Part shown: positions 1 to 9,095 of the stretch, one piece after another | How positions within the stretch are numbered: position 1 is the stretch's first letter | How the letters are laid out: the number at the start of each line of letters is the position of its first letter | NCBI RefSeq assembly: GCF_016405905.1 | Contig: NZ_JAEFCB010000003.1 | Coordinates: 248,001 to 312,000, forward strand | Reading direction: 5' to 3' | Length of the DNA: 64,000 nucleotides | Source of the DNA: Variovorax sp. IB41 | GTDB taxonomy: Bacteria > Pseudomonadota > Gammaproteobacteria > Burkholderiales > Burkholderiaceae_C | Program-made: the position numbers and the translations under genes | Notes under the pieces: generated by a model | Told to the model about the DNA's origin: nothing | Databases searched by the model: none | Seen by the model: the letters and a program-made list of their open reading frames with translations, nothing else

Positions 1-29
1 AGCGGCAGCAGCAGCCCTGAAGAAGGCCC

Positions 30-980
30 TCACCAGGTCGGATGCACCGGCGTGAACACGGGCCTGAACAGGTGCCGCCGCACGATCTCGCCGTAGCCGC
101 GGTAGTAGAAATTGCCGTTCGCCGCCAGCACCGCCGCGCGATGGCGCCGGAAGTACACCGGGATCTCGTACCACGGCATCGTCGGCGCGCGGTGGTGCAC
201 GTGGTGCAGGTTGTTGAAGAGGTACAGCAGCCCGAACACGACGTTCGACTCGACGATGGCCACGCGCTCGTGCGGCGTGTCGGCCCAGCGGTGCTCGGTG
301 AAGGTGCGCAGCGAGCCCAGCATCATTCCCGGGTAGACGAAGTACAGCAGGTACTCGCCGATGCCCATGCCGCAGACCACGGTGACGAAGTACAGCACCG
401 GTGCCACGCTCAGCGCATGCCAGCCCCAGGTCGGCAGCCGCGAGAAGTTGCCCGCGAGCACCTGCTGCGATTCAAAGCGCACCAGCTTCCACAGCCTCAG
501 GAACGGCCCGAGCACCACGCGGAACGCGATCGTCTGGTTCGCCATGTAGATCCAGCGCCAGACCGGCCCATAGCCCGCCCACGCGGGCGCCGAGTGGTAG
601 GCGCTCTCGTTGTCGCGCTCCGGGTGCGTCAGGTGGAAATTGACGTGGTGCGCGCTGTGCCCGCGGTTGTAGAACGGATACGGCAGCCACAGGTTCAGCG
701 GCGGCCACACCACCGCATGGCGCAGCCACCGGGGCAGGTGTCGCATCGCGTGGATGCTCTCGTGCTGCAGCGAGAAATGCAGCTGCGCGAGAAAACCGCC
801 CAAGAGGAACAGCGCCCAGCCCGGCAGCGCCGCGTGCCACCACAGCAGCGCCGCCCACGCAACGTAGAGCGCGGCGGCGAGCAGCAGCGTCGGCACTTCG
901 TAGTGCCACCACCAATGCGTCCGGCGCATGCCGGACGGGGCGCGCGTCGGTGCGGTGGGCGGTTTGGCGGTCGGTGTCAT
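30..980 (-). CDS. Membrane fatty acid desaturase family protein
   Basis: Predicted integral-membrane di-iron desaturase or hydroxylase of the fatty acid desaturase superfamily, 316 residues. Three histidine clusters of the family are visible: HESIHAMRH in the first third, HSAHHVNFH shortly after, and NLHHVHH near the C-terminus; these bind the two irons. Hydrophobic segments surround the first cluster and lie in the middle of the protein. I start it at the ATG whose complement ends at 980; a TTG 15 bases further out is also open. It is divergent from the Bug receptor gene with about 155 bases between. The substrate (lipid acyl chain, carotenoid or another lipid) cannot be told from sequence. 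Confidence 0.85.
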   Translation of the reverse strand: MTPTAKPPTAPTRAPSGMRRTHWWWHYEVPTLLLAAALYVAWAALLWWHAALPGWALFLLGGFLAQLHFSLQHESIHAMRHLPRWLRHAVVWPPLNLWLPYPFYNRGHSAHHVNFHLTHPERDNESAYHSAPAWAGYGPVWRWIYMANQTIAFRVVLGPFLRLWKLVRFESQQVLAGNFSRLPTWGWHALSVAPVLYFVTVVCGMGIGEYLLYFVYPGMMLGSLRTFTEHRWADTPHERVAIVESNVVFGLLYLFNNLHHVHHRAPTMPWYEIPVYFRRHRAAVLAANGNFYYRGYGEIVRRHLFRPVFTPVHPTW

Positions 981-1135
981 GGGCGGGCGACTCAAAGGAC
1001 TGCGATCCTAGGTATGAAGAAGCCGTTTGCATGCGCGCTTTTCGCATAAGCAAGGTCGCGAAATTTCGTTCCCGCGTCGGCCCGCGGCGGCCTACGCTTG
1101 GCGGCTTTGCTGCGCCGGTTCTCCCGCCCGTCTCC

Positions 1136-2128
1136 ATGAATGCCCCTTTCCCCCGTCGTGCCGTGCTGTGGTGGGCGCTGTCGGCGTCCGCGCTGGCGGG
1201 TGTCTCCCAGGCCCACGCAGCGACTGTGGACGACTACCCGACGAAGACGATCCGCGTGGTCGTTCCCTATCCGGCCGGCGGCATCGCCGACAAGATCGCC
1301 CGCGAGGTCGCCGAGCAGCTGCAGCAGCGGCTCAGGCAGGCGGTGGTGGTCGAGAACCGCAGCGGCGCGGCCGGCAACATCGGCTTCGATTTCGTGGCGC
1401 GCCAGCCGGCCGACGGCTACACGCTGCTGCTCGCGCCCGCGTCCAACCTCACGGTGCAGCCCGCGCTCTTCAAGCAGCTGAGCTACGACCTCGCGCGCGA
1501 CTTCACGCCGGTCTCGCTTCTGGTGCAGACGCCGCAGGTGCTGCTGGTGAACCCCAGGCTGCCCGTCGGCACGCCGCGGGAGTTGGCCGACTATTCGAAG
1601 AAGCATCCCGGCAAGGTCAACTACGGCATCAGCGTGGGCGCGTACTCGCACCTCGCGGGCGAACTCCTCAGGGCGCGGACCGGCGCCGACTTCACCGCCA
1701 TTCCCTACCAGGGCAGCGCACCTGCCATCAACGACCTGCTCGCGGGGCAGACGCAGTTCATCTTCAACGAGGTGATCACGGCCATTCCCTTCATCAAGGC
1801 CGGCACGCTGAAGCCGCTGGCCGTGGCCTACCGCACGCGCGCGCCGTGGCTGCCCGACGTGCCCACGACCGCGGAGGCGGGCCTGCCCGACTTCGAAGTC
1901 ACGTCTTGGTACGGCGTGGTCGTGCGCAGCGGCACACCGGCGCCGCTGGTGCAGCGCCTCTCGCGCGAGCTGCGCGCCATCGTGCAGTCGCCCGACTTCA
2001 GGAAGCGCTACGACGACCTCGGTGCCTTCACCGTGGGCAACACGCCCGAGGAGTTCGGCCGCTTCATCCAGAGCGAAACCGTCAGGTGGACGGCCGTCGT
2101 GAAACAGGCGGGCATCCTGCCGGACTGA
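1136..2128 (+). CDS. Bug-family (TctC-like) periplasmic solute receptor
   Basis: Periplasmic binding protein of the Bug/TctC family, the receptor class of tripartite tricarboxylate transporters, very expanded in Burkholderiales. The 330-residue product starts with a signal peptide (MNAPFPRRAVLWWALSAS, Ala-rich cleavage region ending AHAA). The mature part shows family landmarks: YPTKTIRVVVPYPAGG near the N-terminus, NRSGAAGNIG, and a YQGSAPAINDLLAGQ segment mid-protein. An in-frame upstream extension of 62 codons exists but would bury the signal peptide, so the ATG at 1136 is preferred. No TctA/TctB genes adjoin it, so it is an orphan receptor. The rhodanese gene follows 7 bases after its stop and is probably co-transcribed. 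Confidence 0.9.
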   Translation: MNAPFPRRAVLWWALSASALAGVSQAHAATVDDYPTKTIRVVVPYPAGGIADKIAREVAEQLQQRLRQAVVVENRSGAAGNIGFDFVARQPADGYTLLLAPASNLTVQPALFKQLSYDLARDFTPVSLLVQTPQVLLVNPRLPVGTPRELADYSKKHPGKVNYGISVGAYSHLAGELLRARTGADFTAIPYQGSAPAINDLLAGQTQFIFNEVITAIPFIKAGTLKPLAVAYRTRAPWLPDVPTTAEAGLPDFEVTSWYGVVVRSGTPAPLVQRLSRELRAIVQSPDFRKRYDDLGAFTVGNTPEEFGRFIQSETVRWTAVVKQAGILPD

Positions 2129-2135
2129 CATCGAC

Positions 2136-3779
2136 ATGAGCTGGACCCCGAAGAAACCCATCGCCCCCGCGGAACTGCAAGCCCTGCTGCTGGCCGAGCC
2201 CATGGCGGCCCCCGTTGTCGAACTGGCGCTGCTCGACGTGCGCGAAACCCGCTGGTTCGTGCAGCGCCATCCCAACCTCGCGCGCAACGCGCCGCTCAGC
2301 GGGCTCGAACTGCAGATCGGCGCGCTCGTGCCGCGGCGTTCCACGTCCGTGGTGCTCTACGACGACTACAACGCGCCCGACGGCGCCGCGCAGGCCGCAT
2401 CGGCGCTTCTTGAACGCCTGGGCTACGCCGATGTGCGCACGCTCGACGGCGGCCTGCAGCGCTGGGTGACCGAGGGCCTGCCCGCCATCGACGGCTACGG
2501 AACGCTGGTCAAGGCCTTCGGCGACCGCGCGCGGCTGCACTACGGCACGCCGGCGCTGCCCGTCGACGCCCTGCGCGCACGCCAGCGCGAGGGCCTGCCG
2601 ACCACGCTCGTCGATGCGCGGCCGCGCACGGAGTTCGAATTCCTCTCGCTGCCCGGCGCGCGCAACCATGCCGGCACCGAACTCGCGCTGCGCCGCTTCG
2701 AGGCGGGCGATGCGGCGCACGTCTGGGCGATCAACTGCTTCAGCCGCACGCGCGGCATCCTCGGCGCCACCACGCTGCGGGTGCTCGGCCGTGCGCCCGA
2801 TGCGGTGTTCGTCGAGGACGGCGTGATGGCCTGGGGCCTGCAAGGCGCGCCGACGGTGCAGAACGCGGCGCCCGACGACGAGCTGCCGCGCGAATCGCCC
2901 GAGGTCCTGCGCCGCATCGCCGACGAACTGATCGAGCGCTTCGCCCTTCCCGTGGCCGACGCTTCGCAGCTCGCCAACTGGCGCGCCGACGACACGCGCA
3001 CGCTCTACATCTTCGACGTGCGCCCCGTCGCCGACCCGGCCTTCGCGGGCACGGCGGTGCAGCAGGTGCCCGGCGGCCAGCTGTTCATGCACTTCGAGAA
3101 CCTCGTCGGCACGCGTGGCGCGCGCATCGTGCTGGTCGACGATCCGGCGCACCGCCTGCGCGCCGCGGTCACGAGCTTCTGGCTCACGCAGCTGAACCAG
3201 GCCGAGGTGTACGTCTACGACGGCGCGCTGTCACCCGAACAGGCGCCTCCCGCGACGGCAGTGGCCGCGACGGATGCGCCCCCGCCGCTCGGCCCCGAAG
3301 CGCTCGCACAGCTGCGCAGGAACGGCGCGGTGACGGTGATCGACGTGGGCGCGAGCCTCGACTACGAACGCGGGCACCTGCCCGGCGCGCTCTACATGCT
3401 GCCGGCCTCGCTGGGCCCGCTGGCCGCGCATGCCGTGGCCGGCCGCACGCTGGTCTTCACCTCGCCCGACGGCGCGGCCGCACGCCGCGTCGCGCGCGAT
3501 GCGCAGCAGCGCTGGCCGGGATCGGGGGCGGTGTTCACCTGGCTCCAGGGCGGAACGCAGGCCTGGAAGGCGTCGGGGCGGCCGCTGTCGACCGCGTTCG
3601 TGCCGGCCCAGTTGCTCACCCCCTTCGACGACGACTGGGGCTCGGTCATGCGGGTGTTCGGCCCGCGCCGCGATGCGGCCTGGGCCGAGTACCTCGCCTG
3701 GGAGCGGGCGCTGGCCGAGCGGGTCCTGCAGGACCCGGCGGTGCGCTTTCGCTTCTTTTCTGCCGGGCAGGCTGTCTAG
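2136..3779 (+). CDS. Multi-domain rhodanese-like sulfurtransferase
   Basis: 547-residue protein that reads as four consecutive rhodanese-like modules of about 120-140 residues. Only the second carries a cysteine at the expected active-site loop (NCFSRTRG, about residue 200, fitting the CxxxxR pattern). The equivalent loops in modules 1 and 3 begin with Asp (LYDDYNAPDG and LVDDPAHRL) and in module 4 with Ser (FTSPDGAAARR). One catalytic and three non-catalytic modules are therefore likely. Sulfur donor and acceptor are unknown. It follows the Bug receptor gene by 7 bases and ends 4 bases before the convergent minE stop. Confidence 0.85.
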   Translation: MSWTPKKPIAPAELQALLLAEPMAAPVVELALLDVRETRWFVQRHPNLARNAPLSGLELQIGALVPRRSTSVVLYDDYNAPDGAAQAASALLERLGYADVRTLDGGLQRWVTEGLPAIDGYGTLVKAFGDRARLHYGTPALPVDALRARQREGLPTTLVDARPRTEFEFLSLPGARNHAGTELALRRFEAGDAAHVWAINCFSRTRGILGATTLRVLGRAPDAVFVEDGVMAWGLQGAPTVQNAAPDDELPRESPEVLRRIADELIERFALPVADASQLANWRADDTRTLYIFDVRPVADPAFAGTAVQQVPGGQLFMHFENLVGTRGARIVLVDDPAHRLRAAVTSFWLTQLNQAEVYVYDGALSPEQAPPATAVAATDAPPPLGPEALAQLRRNGAVTVIDVGASLDYERGHLPGALYMLPASLGPLAAHAVAGRTLVFTSPDGAAARRVARDAQQRWPGSGAVFTWLQGGTQAWKASGRPLSTAFVPAQLLTPFDDDWGSVMRVFGPRRDAAWAEYLAWERALAERVLQDPAVRFRFFSAGQAV

Positions 3780-3783
3780 CGAG

Positions 3784-4056
3784 CTACCGGACAGGCGCCG
3801 GATCGGGCAGCTCGATCTTGATGTCGAGCACTTCGAGGTTGTCCTGGGTTTCCAGGTGCACCTTGATGTCGTCGGGATTGATCGACACGTACTTGGAAAT
3901 CACCGCCACCAGCTCGCGCTGGAGTTCGGGCAGGTAGTCGGGGCGCTTCTTGCCGCTGAGGCTGGAGCGCTCGTGCGCGAGGATGATCTGCAGGCGCTCT
4001 TTCGCGACGCTTGCAGTCTTCTTCTTCTCGCCAAGCAGGAACGAGAGAAACGACAT
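3784..4056 (-). CDS. minE: Cell division topological specificity factor MinE
   Basis: MinE, 90 residues, close to the usual length. It stimulates MinD ATPase and drives pole-to-pole Min oscillation, confining division inhibition to the poles. The N-terminus ([20 protein letters not shown]) has the short amphipathic membrane-binding start and then the MinD-interacting helix ([10 protein letters not shown]). The C-terminal half (residues 35-90) is the dimerisation and topological specificity domain. Its ATG lies 2 bases after the minD stop, so the genes are translationally linked. Last gene of minCDE. Confidence 0.97.
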   Translation of the reverse strand: MSFLSFLLGEKKKTASVAKERLQIILAHERSSLSGKKRPDYLPELQRELVAVISKYVSINPDDIKVHLETQDNLEVLDIKIELPDPAPVR

Positions 4057-4058
4057 GC

Positions 4059-4874
4059 CTACTTGCTCCCGAAAATCCGCTTGAAGAAACCCGGCTTCTC
4101 GGCGTCGACGAAGCGCATGGGCTTCTCCTCGCCGAGAAAGCGGGCCACCACGTCGCTGTAGGCCTGCGCCACGTCGGTGTCCTTGTCGTGGATCGCGGGC
4201 ACGCCCTGGTTGGAGGCATGCAGCACGCTTTCCGATTCGGGGATCACACCGATGAGCTTGATGCGCAGGATGTCCTGGATGTCTTCCAGCGAGAGCATCT
4301 GGCCGCCCGCCACCCGGTTGGGGTTGTAGCGGGTGATCAGCAGGTGCTCCTTGATGGGTTCGCCGCCATCCTTGGCGCGCTTGGTCTTGCTGCTGAGCAT
4401 GCCCAGGATGCGGTCCGAGTCGCGCACCGAGGAGACTTCGGGGTTGGTCACCACCAGCGCCTCGTCGGCGAAGTGCATGGCCATCATCGCGCCGGTCTCG
4501 ATGCCCGCGGGCGAGTCGCACACGATGTATTCGAAGTCCATCGCGGCCAGGTCGTTCAGGATCTTCTCGACGCCCTCTTGCGTGAGCGCTTCCTTGTCGC
4601 GCGTCTGCGAGGCAGCCAGCACGAAGAGGTTCTCGCACTGCTTGTCCTTGATGAGCGCCTGGCTCAGGTTGGCCTCGCCTTGAATGACGTTGATCAGGTC
4701 GTACACCACGCGGCGTTCGCAGCCCATGATCAGGTCGAGATTACGCAGGCCCACGTCGAAGTCGATCACGGCCGTCTTCTTGCCCGCGAGCGCGAGGCCG
4801 GATGCGAAGCTGGCGCTCGTGGTCGTCTTGCCGACGCCACCTTTGCCCGAGGTCACCACCACAATTTTGGCCAT
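4059..4874 (-). CDS. minD: Septum site-determining ATPase MinD
   Basis: MinD, a membrane-associated P-loop ATPase that recruits MinC and is displaced by MinE. The deviant Walker A motif is complete (KGGVGKTT, with the signature lysine K11 and K16). The C-terminal amphipathic membrane helix is visible ([11 protein letters not shown]). At 271 residues it matches the usual length of about 270. Two in-frame ATGs sit 6 bases apart; the downstream one (giving [10 protein letters not shown]) is chosen because AAGGA lies 6 bases before it, whereas it would abut the upstream ATG. Confidence 0.98.
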   Translation of the reverse strand: MAKIVVVTSGKGGVGKTTTSASFASGLALAGKKTAVIDFDVGLRNLDLIMGCERRVVYDLINVIQGEANLSQALIKDKQCENLFVLAASQTRDKEALTQEGVEKILNDLAAMDFEYIVCDSPAGIETGAMMAMHFADEALVVTNPEVSSVRDSDRILGMLSSKTKRAKDGGEPIKEHLLITRYNPNRVAGGQMLSLEDIQDILRIKLIGVIPESESVLHASNQGVPAIHDKDTDVAQAYSDVVARFLGEEKPMRFVDAEKPGFFKRIFGSK

Positions 4875-4926
4875 GGCCATTCCTTCTTGTTTCGATTCTG
4901 TTGTTGGTTTCAGAGCGCCGCGTGCG

Positions 4927-5694
4927 TCAGGCAATCGCGTCGATCACTAGCTTTTTACCGTCCAGCCGCACCTGCGCCGACTTGCCGAGCACCGCATCGG
5001 GCAGCGGCACTTCATTGGTGCGATAGATGCCGGCGATGGCCACCAGCTGCGCTTCCATGCAGGTCGAGAAGATGCGCGCCTCGGTGTTGCCGCGCGCCCC
5101 CGCGATCGCCTTGCCGCGCAGCGGCGCGTACACATGCACGTTGCCGTCGGCGATGACCTCGGCGCCGAAGCTCACCACCGCCGTCACCACCACGTCGCCG
5201 CCCCGGGCATAGACCTGCTGGCCCGAGCGCAGCGGCTTGTCGATCAGCAGGGTGCCGTTGGCCGGCACCGGCACTTCGCGAACGATCTGCGGGGCTTCGG
5301 CCGGCGCCTCGGCGGGCGGGGCCGGCGGCCGGGGCGCGGGAGCGGCAGGCATGGCCGCCAGCGAGAGGCCGGCGGCGCGGGCCGCGGCATTGTGGGCGTC
5401 GTTGCCGCCGCGCACCGCGATCGGCTGGGTCTGATGGCGCGCGAGAAGGCTGCGCAGGGCCGCAAAGTCGATCTGGGCGGTGGCCTCGCCCTCTTCGTCG
5501 TGCTCGGGGAGCTGCGAGAGGTCGATGACCACCGGCTCCTGCTCGAAGAAATCGGGCGAATCGGCCAACTGGGCGTCGAGCGCCTCGGCCAGCACGTCCA
5601 GGTCGGACGTCTTGAGGATCACTGCAATCAGCGGCAGCGTGGCGCTCTTGAATTCGAAAACCGCCTTGGTGCGCGCGGCGGAGACATCGGCCAT
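4927..5694 (-). CDS. minC: Septum site-determining protein MinC
   Basis: MinC, the FtsZ-ring inhibitor of the Min system, 255 residues. The N-terminal domain (residues 1-110) has the FEFKSATLPL start and an LLARHQTQPIAVRGG segment. A Pro/Ala-rich linker (about residues 112-135) leads to the C-terminal beta-helix domain containing the LRSGQQVYARGGDVVV and VYAPLRGKAIAGARG signatures that bind MinD. It is the first gene of minCDE, 52 bases upstream of minD. No strong Shine-Dalgarno is visible before its ATG. Confidence 0.97.
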   Translation of the reverse strand: MADVSAARTKAVFEFKSATLPLIAVILKTSDLDVLAEALDAQLADSPDFFEQEPVVIDLSQLPEHDEEGEATAQIDFAALRSLLARHQTQPIAVRGGNDAHNAAARAAGLSLAAMPAAPAPRPPAPPAEAPAEAPQIVREVPVPANGTLLIDKPLRSGQQVYARGGDVVVTAVVSFGAEVIADGNVHVYAPLRGKAIAGARGNTEARIFSTCMEAQLVAIAGIYRTNEVPLPDAVLGKSAQVRLDGKKLVIDAIA

Positions 5695-5816
5695 TGGGAA
5701 AACGTCGGTGCGAAAAGCGTTGGAGTCTAACGGGCGCGGGCTTCCGGGCGGTGACCGGCCCCGCGTTCAACCGCCCGGGACAACACTTCTTGCACGACGT
5801 TTCATTTTTCCGAGGC

Positions 5817-7103
5817 TCAGGCGTTGCGCGATCTGCCCAGCAATGCGTAGAGGATGATCGCGCCGAAAGTCGCGGTCCCGATGCCGCCCAGCGCGAAGTC
5901 GCCGAACTTCAGCGTGAAGTCGCCCGTGCCGATGATCAGCGTGATCGCGGCCACGATCAGGTTCTTGTTCTGCGAGAAGTCGACCTTGTTATCGACCCAG
6001 ATCTTGGCGCCCGCGATGGCGATCAGGCCGAACACCACGATGCTCACGCCGCCCATCACCGGCAGCGGAATCGCCTGGATCAGCGCGCCGAACTTGGGGC
6101 TGAAGCCCAGCACCAGCGCGACGAACGCCGCCACCACGAACACCGCCGTCGAGTAGATGCGCGTGGCCGCCATCACGCCGATGTTCTCGGCATAGGTGGT
6201 CACGCCCGTGCCGCCCGCGGCACCGCTCACCACCGTGGCGATGCCGTCGCCGATGAAGGCGCGGCCCATGTAGGGGTCCAGGTTCCGGCCGGTCATGGCC
6301 GTCACCGCCTTCAGGTGGCCGAGGTTTTCCGCCACCAGGATGATCGCCACGGGCGCGATCAGGAGCATCGCGTTGGCCGTGAACACCGGCGTGGTGAAGG
6401 TCGGCAGGCCGAACCAGGCCGCGTTGGCGATGCCGCTCAGATCCACCGGCTTGCCCATGCCCAGCACGTTCGTCAGCACCGCGTAGACGACAGTGGCCAG
6501 GATCAGCCCGACCAGGATCAACAGGCGCTGCAGCATGCCCCGCGCGAACACCGCCACCAGCCCGACGCACAGGAAGGTCACGGCCTGCATCCACGAATCG
6601 AAGTTGCTGGCCGCCATGTTCTTGATCGGCACGGCCGCCAGGTTCAGCCCGATCACCGCCACCACCGCGCCGGTGACCACGGGTGGCATGAAGCGCTCGA
6701 TCCAGCCCGTGCCGATGGCCTGCACCAGCGCCCCGATGAGGATGTAGACCACCCCGCAGGCCACGATGCCGCCCAGCGCCACGGCGATGTTGGCGTTCGG
6801 CCCCTTGCCCGCGTAGCCGCTGGCCGCGATCACCACGCCGATGAACGCGAAGCTCGAGCCCAGGTAGCTGGGCACCTTGCCGCCGGTGACGAAATAGAAG
6901 ATCAGCGTCCCGATGCCGCTCATCAGGATCGCGATGTTGGGGCTGAACCCCATGAGGATCGGCGCCAGCACCGTGGCCCCGAACATCGCGATCACGTGCT
7001 GGATGCCCATCGCGCCCGTCTGCAGCCAGGGCAGCCGTTCGTCGGGCGCGATGACCGCGCCGTCGGCCAGGGTGGACACCGGCTTTTCAGTCCAGTTGAA
7101 CAT
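5817..7103 (-). CDS. NCS2-family nucleobase (uracil/xanthine-type) permease
   Basis: Nucleobase:cation symporter-2 family protein of 428 residues with a hydrophobicity pattern compatible with 14 membrane segments. Family marks include QHVIAMFGATVLAPIL near the N-terminus, AENLGHLKAV in the middle and GGVSIVVFGLIAIAG late. The N-terminal part resembles the UraA/RutG branch, so uracil or another pyrimidine is the best guess, but xanthine or urate cannot be excluded. The start is the ATG preceded by an AGGAG about 7 bases upstream; a 42-codon in-frame extension lacks family sequence. It stands alone, about 120 bases from minC. Confidence 0.9.
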   Translation of the reverse strand: MFNWTEKPVSTLADGAVIAPDERLPWLQTGAMGIQHVIAMFGATVLAPILMGFSPNIAILMSGIGTLIFYFVTGGKVPSYLGSSFAFIGVVIAASGYAGKGPNANIAVALGGIVACGVVYILIGALVQAIGTGWIERFMPPVVTGAVVAVIGLNLAAVPIKNMAASNFDSWMQAVTFLCVGLVAVFARGMLQRLLILVGLILATVVYAVLTNVLGMGKPVDLSGIANAAWFGLPTFTTPVFTANAMLLIAPVAIILVAENLGHLKAVTAMTGRNLDPYMGRAFIGDGIATVVSGAAGGTGVTTYAENIGVMAATRIYSTAVFVVAAFVALVLGFSPKFGALIQAIPLPVMGGVSIVVFGLIAIAGAKIWVDNKVDFSQNKNLIVAAITLIIGTGDFTLKFGDFALGGIGTATFGAIILYALLGRSRNA

Positions 7104-7234
7104 TGCTTGTCTCCTCTTGTTGGTTGTGGCGGGCGCCCCGCGCGCTCCGGGGCGTGATTGTGGTCGATGAATCCCGCGCTGAACACACCCGCAAGACAAG
7201 AAGGAGCCGAAGGGACTGGCCCGCCGCACCCGGC

Positions 7235-7657
7235 TCAGCGCGGCTGCAGAACCGCCATCGTGATCCGCGACACGCAGGTCAGCTCGCCCGCCTCGTTCGT
7301 GAGCTCGATCTGCCAGACCTGCGTGCTGCGCCCCCGGTGCACCGGCCGCGCCGTGCCGATGACCCAGCCGCTGGTGACCGAGCGTATGTGGTTCGCGTTG
7401 ATGTCCAGGCCCACGGCGCGGTCGCCCTCGGGGGCCGAGTAGTGCGCGCCGCAGGAGCCCAGCGTCTCGGCCAGCACCACCGACACGCCGCCGTGCAGGA
7501 TGCCGTAGGGCTGGCGGGTGCGTTCGTCGACCGGCACGCGGGCGCGGATGAAGTCGTCGCCCACCTCCAGGAACTCCATGCCCAGCGTGGACACGGCCGT
7601 GCCGACGTGGTTGCGGGTCAGCTCTTCGACGGAGATCTCTTTTTTCCAGATACGCAT
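7235..7657 (-). CDS. Hotdog-fold acyl-CoA thioesterase (PaaI/YdiI type)
   Basis: 140-residue hotdog-fold thioesterase. The active-site signature GILHGGVSVVLAETLGS is present at about residues 52-68, with the Glu expected to act in thioester hydrolysis. The sequence resembles the YdiI/MenI and PaaI group, which hydrolyse aryl- or acyl-CoA thioesters; the substrate is not deducible. It is divergent from the AsmA-like gene (85 bases between) and ends about 130 bases from the permease start. It may be a housekeeping CoA-recycling enzyme. Confidence 0.85.
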   Translation of the reverse strand: MRIWKKEISVEELTRNHVGTAVSTLGMEFLEVGDDFIRARVPVDERTRQPYGILHGGVSVVLAETLGSCGAHYSAPEGDRAVGLDINANHIRSVTSGWVIGTARPVHRGRSTQVWQIELTNEAGELTCVSRITMAVLQPR

Positions 7658-7742
7658 TCGGTTCTTTCGGGGACAGGGTTTGCAGAAACTATAGCGACGG
7701 CGGCTGACAACCGCAGTCGCCTTTGCGTGCTAAGTTGGGCCG

Positions 7743-9086
7743 ATGAAGCACCCCCTCCGCCGCTGGCTCATCGGCATCGCCGCAGTCCTCCTGCTCGGCA
7801 TCGGTGCGCTGGTGTGGTTCGTGAGTTCGCGGCTGCCCAGCGACCAGGAGGTGGCGGCCCGCATTTCGGAGGGCTTCGAGCAGCGCTTCGGCGTGGGCCT
7901 GAAGGTCGGCGGTGCCCACTGGGCGCTGCTGCCGACGCCGGTGCTCGTGCTCTCTGACATCGCCACCGACCAGCCGCGCCCGGTCACCCTGCGCCGCGTC
8001 ACGGCGCAGCTCAAGCTCTCGGAGCTGCTGCACCGCGTCATCGCCGTGGACGAGCTGGAAATCGAAAGCCTCGTGCTGCCGCGCGAATCGGTGCGCGCCT
8101 TCCGCGGCAAGGGGCCCAAGCCCCACGAAGGCGGCAACGTCATCGCGCTGCCCGCGCCCTGGACGCTCGCGGCCATTCCGCTGGAACAGGTGCGCTGGCG
8201 CGACGTGGTCTGGATCGACCGGCGCGACATCGCGCTCGCCTACGACGGCGAGATCGCCTTCGACGCCCATTGGCGCCCGCGCCAGGCCCGCGTGGAGCGC
8301 GCGGGGGCGACGCCGCCCGCGCGCCTGCGCCTGGACCGTGAAGCCGGGCAGGACCGCTGGCGCACCCGCATCGACGTGGGCGGCGGCACGTGGAACGGCG
8401 TGACGCTGTTCGAGACGCCGGCCGGCGGCAAGCTGCGCCTGTCGGCCGAGCTCGATCCGCGCCAGGTCGACATCGAGGGCCTGGTGCAGGCCTTCGGGCG
8501 GCGCACCTCGGTGGCGGGCAAGGTCAACGGCCATTCCACGCTCGTGGCCGAGGCCGACGAGGCCAACGAGCTGGGCGCGCTGATGCGCAGCATGCACACC
8601 CGCACCACCTTCTCGGTGCGGCCGGCCACGCTCACCAAGCTGGACATCGCCAAGGCCGTGAGCACCGCCGGCATCAGCCGCGGCGGCACCACGCCGCTGG
8701 ACGAGCTCACCGGCACGCTGGACACCCAGGGCACCGAGGACGGCATCGTGATGCGCTACACCAACCTCAAGGCGCGCTCGGGCGTGCTCACCGCGAGCGG
8801 GAACCTGCGGCTCTTCAATCGCAAGATGGAGGGCGACATCGCGGTGGACCTGGTCGACGGCGTGGTCGGCGTGCCGCTGAAGATCGGCGGCAGCGTGAGC
8901 GATCCCGAGGTGTCGCTGACCGGCGGCGCGCTCGCGGGCGCCGCGGTCGGCAGCGCGGTGCTGCCGGGCGTGGGCACGGCCATCGGCGCGCGCGTGGGGC
9001 AGCAGGTCGAGAAGCTGTTCGGCGGCGGCGAGCCCGACAAAAAAACGGTCCCCAAGCCGCGCAAGCCCCCGGCATCGCAGCGCTGA
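7743..9086 (+). CDS. AsmA-like inner-membrane protein
   Basis: 447-residue protein with one N-terminal membrane anchor (about residues 7-28, hydrophobic run IGIAAVLLLGIGALVWFV) and a long periplasmic part of the AsmA type. AsmA-superfamily proteins are associated with envelope lipid homeostasis. The C-terminal quarter has the AsmA_2-like stretch (TNLKARSGVLTASGNLRLFN) and then a Gly/Ala-rich segment and a basic tail. It is convergent with the ABC exporter gene, 9 bases apart. Confidence 0.8.
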   Translation: MKHPLRRWLIGIAAVLLLGIGALVWFVSSRLPSDQEVAARISEGFEQRFGVGLKVGGAHWALLPTPVLVLSDIATDQPRPVTLRRVTAQLKLSELLHRVIAVDELEIESLVLPRESVRAFRGKGPKPHEGGNVIALPAPWTLAAIPLEQVRWRDVVWIDRRDIALAYDGEIAFDAHWRPRQARVERAGATPPARLRLDREAGQDRWRTRIDVGGGTWNGVTLFETPAGGKLRLSAELDPRQVDIEGLVQAFGRRTSVAGKVNGHSTLVAEADEANELGALMRSMHTRTTFSVRPATLTKLDIAKAVSTAGISRGGTTPLDELTGTLDTQGTEDGIVMRYTNLKARSGVLTASGNLRLFNRKMEGDIAVDLVDGVVGVPLKIGGSVSDPEVSLTGGALAGAAVGSAVLPGVGTAIGARVGQQVEKLFGGGEPDKKTVPKPRKPPASQR

Positions 9087-9095
9087 CGCTGTGGG

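Noticed and set aside
5694..7157. Long plus-strand open frame opposite the nucleobase permease
   Set aside because: Antisense shadow with low-complexity His/Arg/Gln content; the permease on the other strand is certain.
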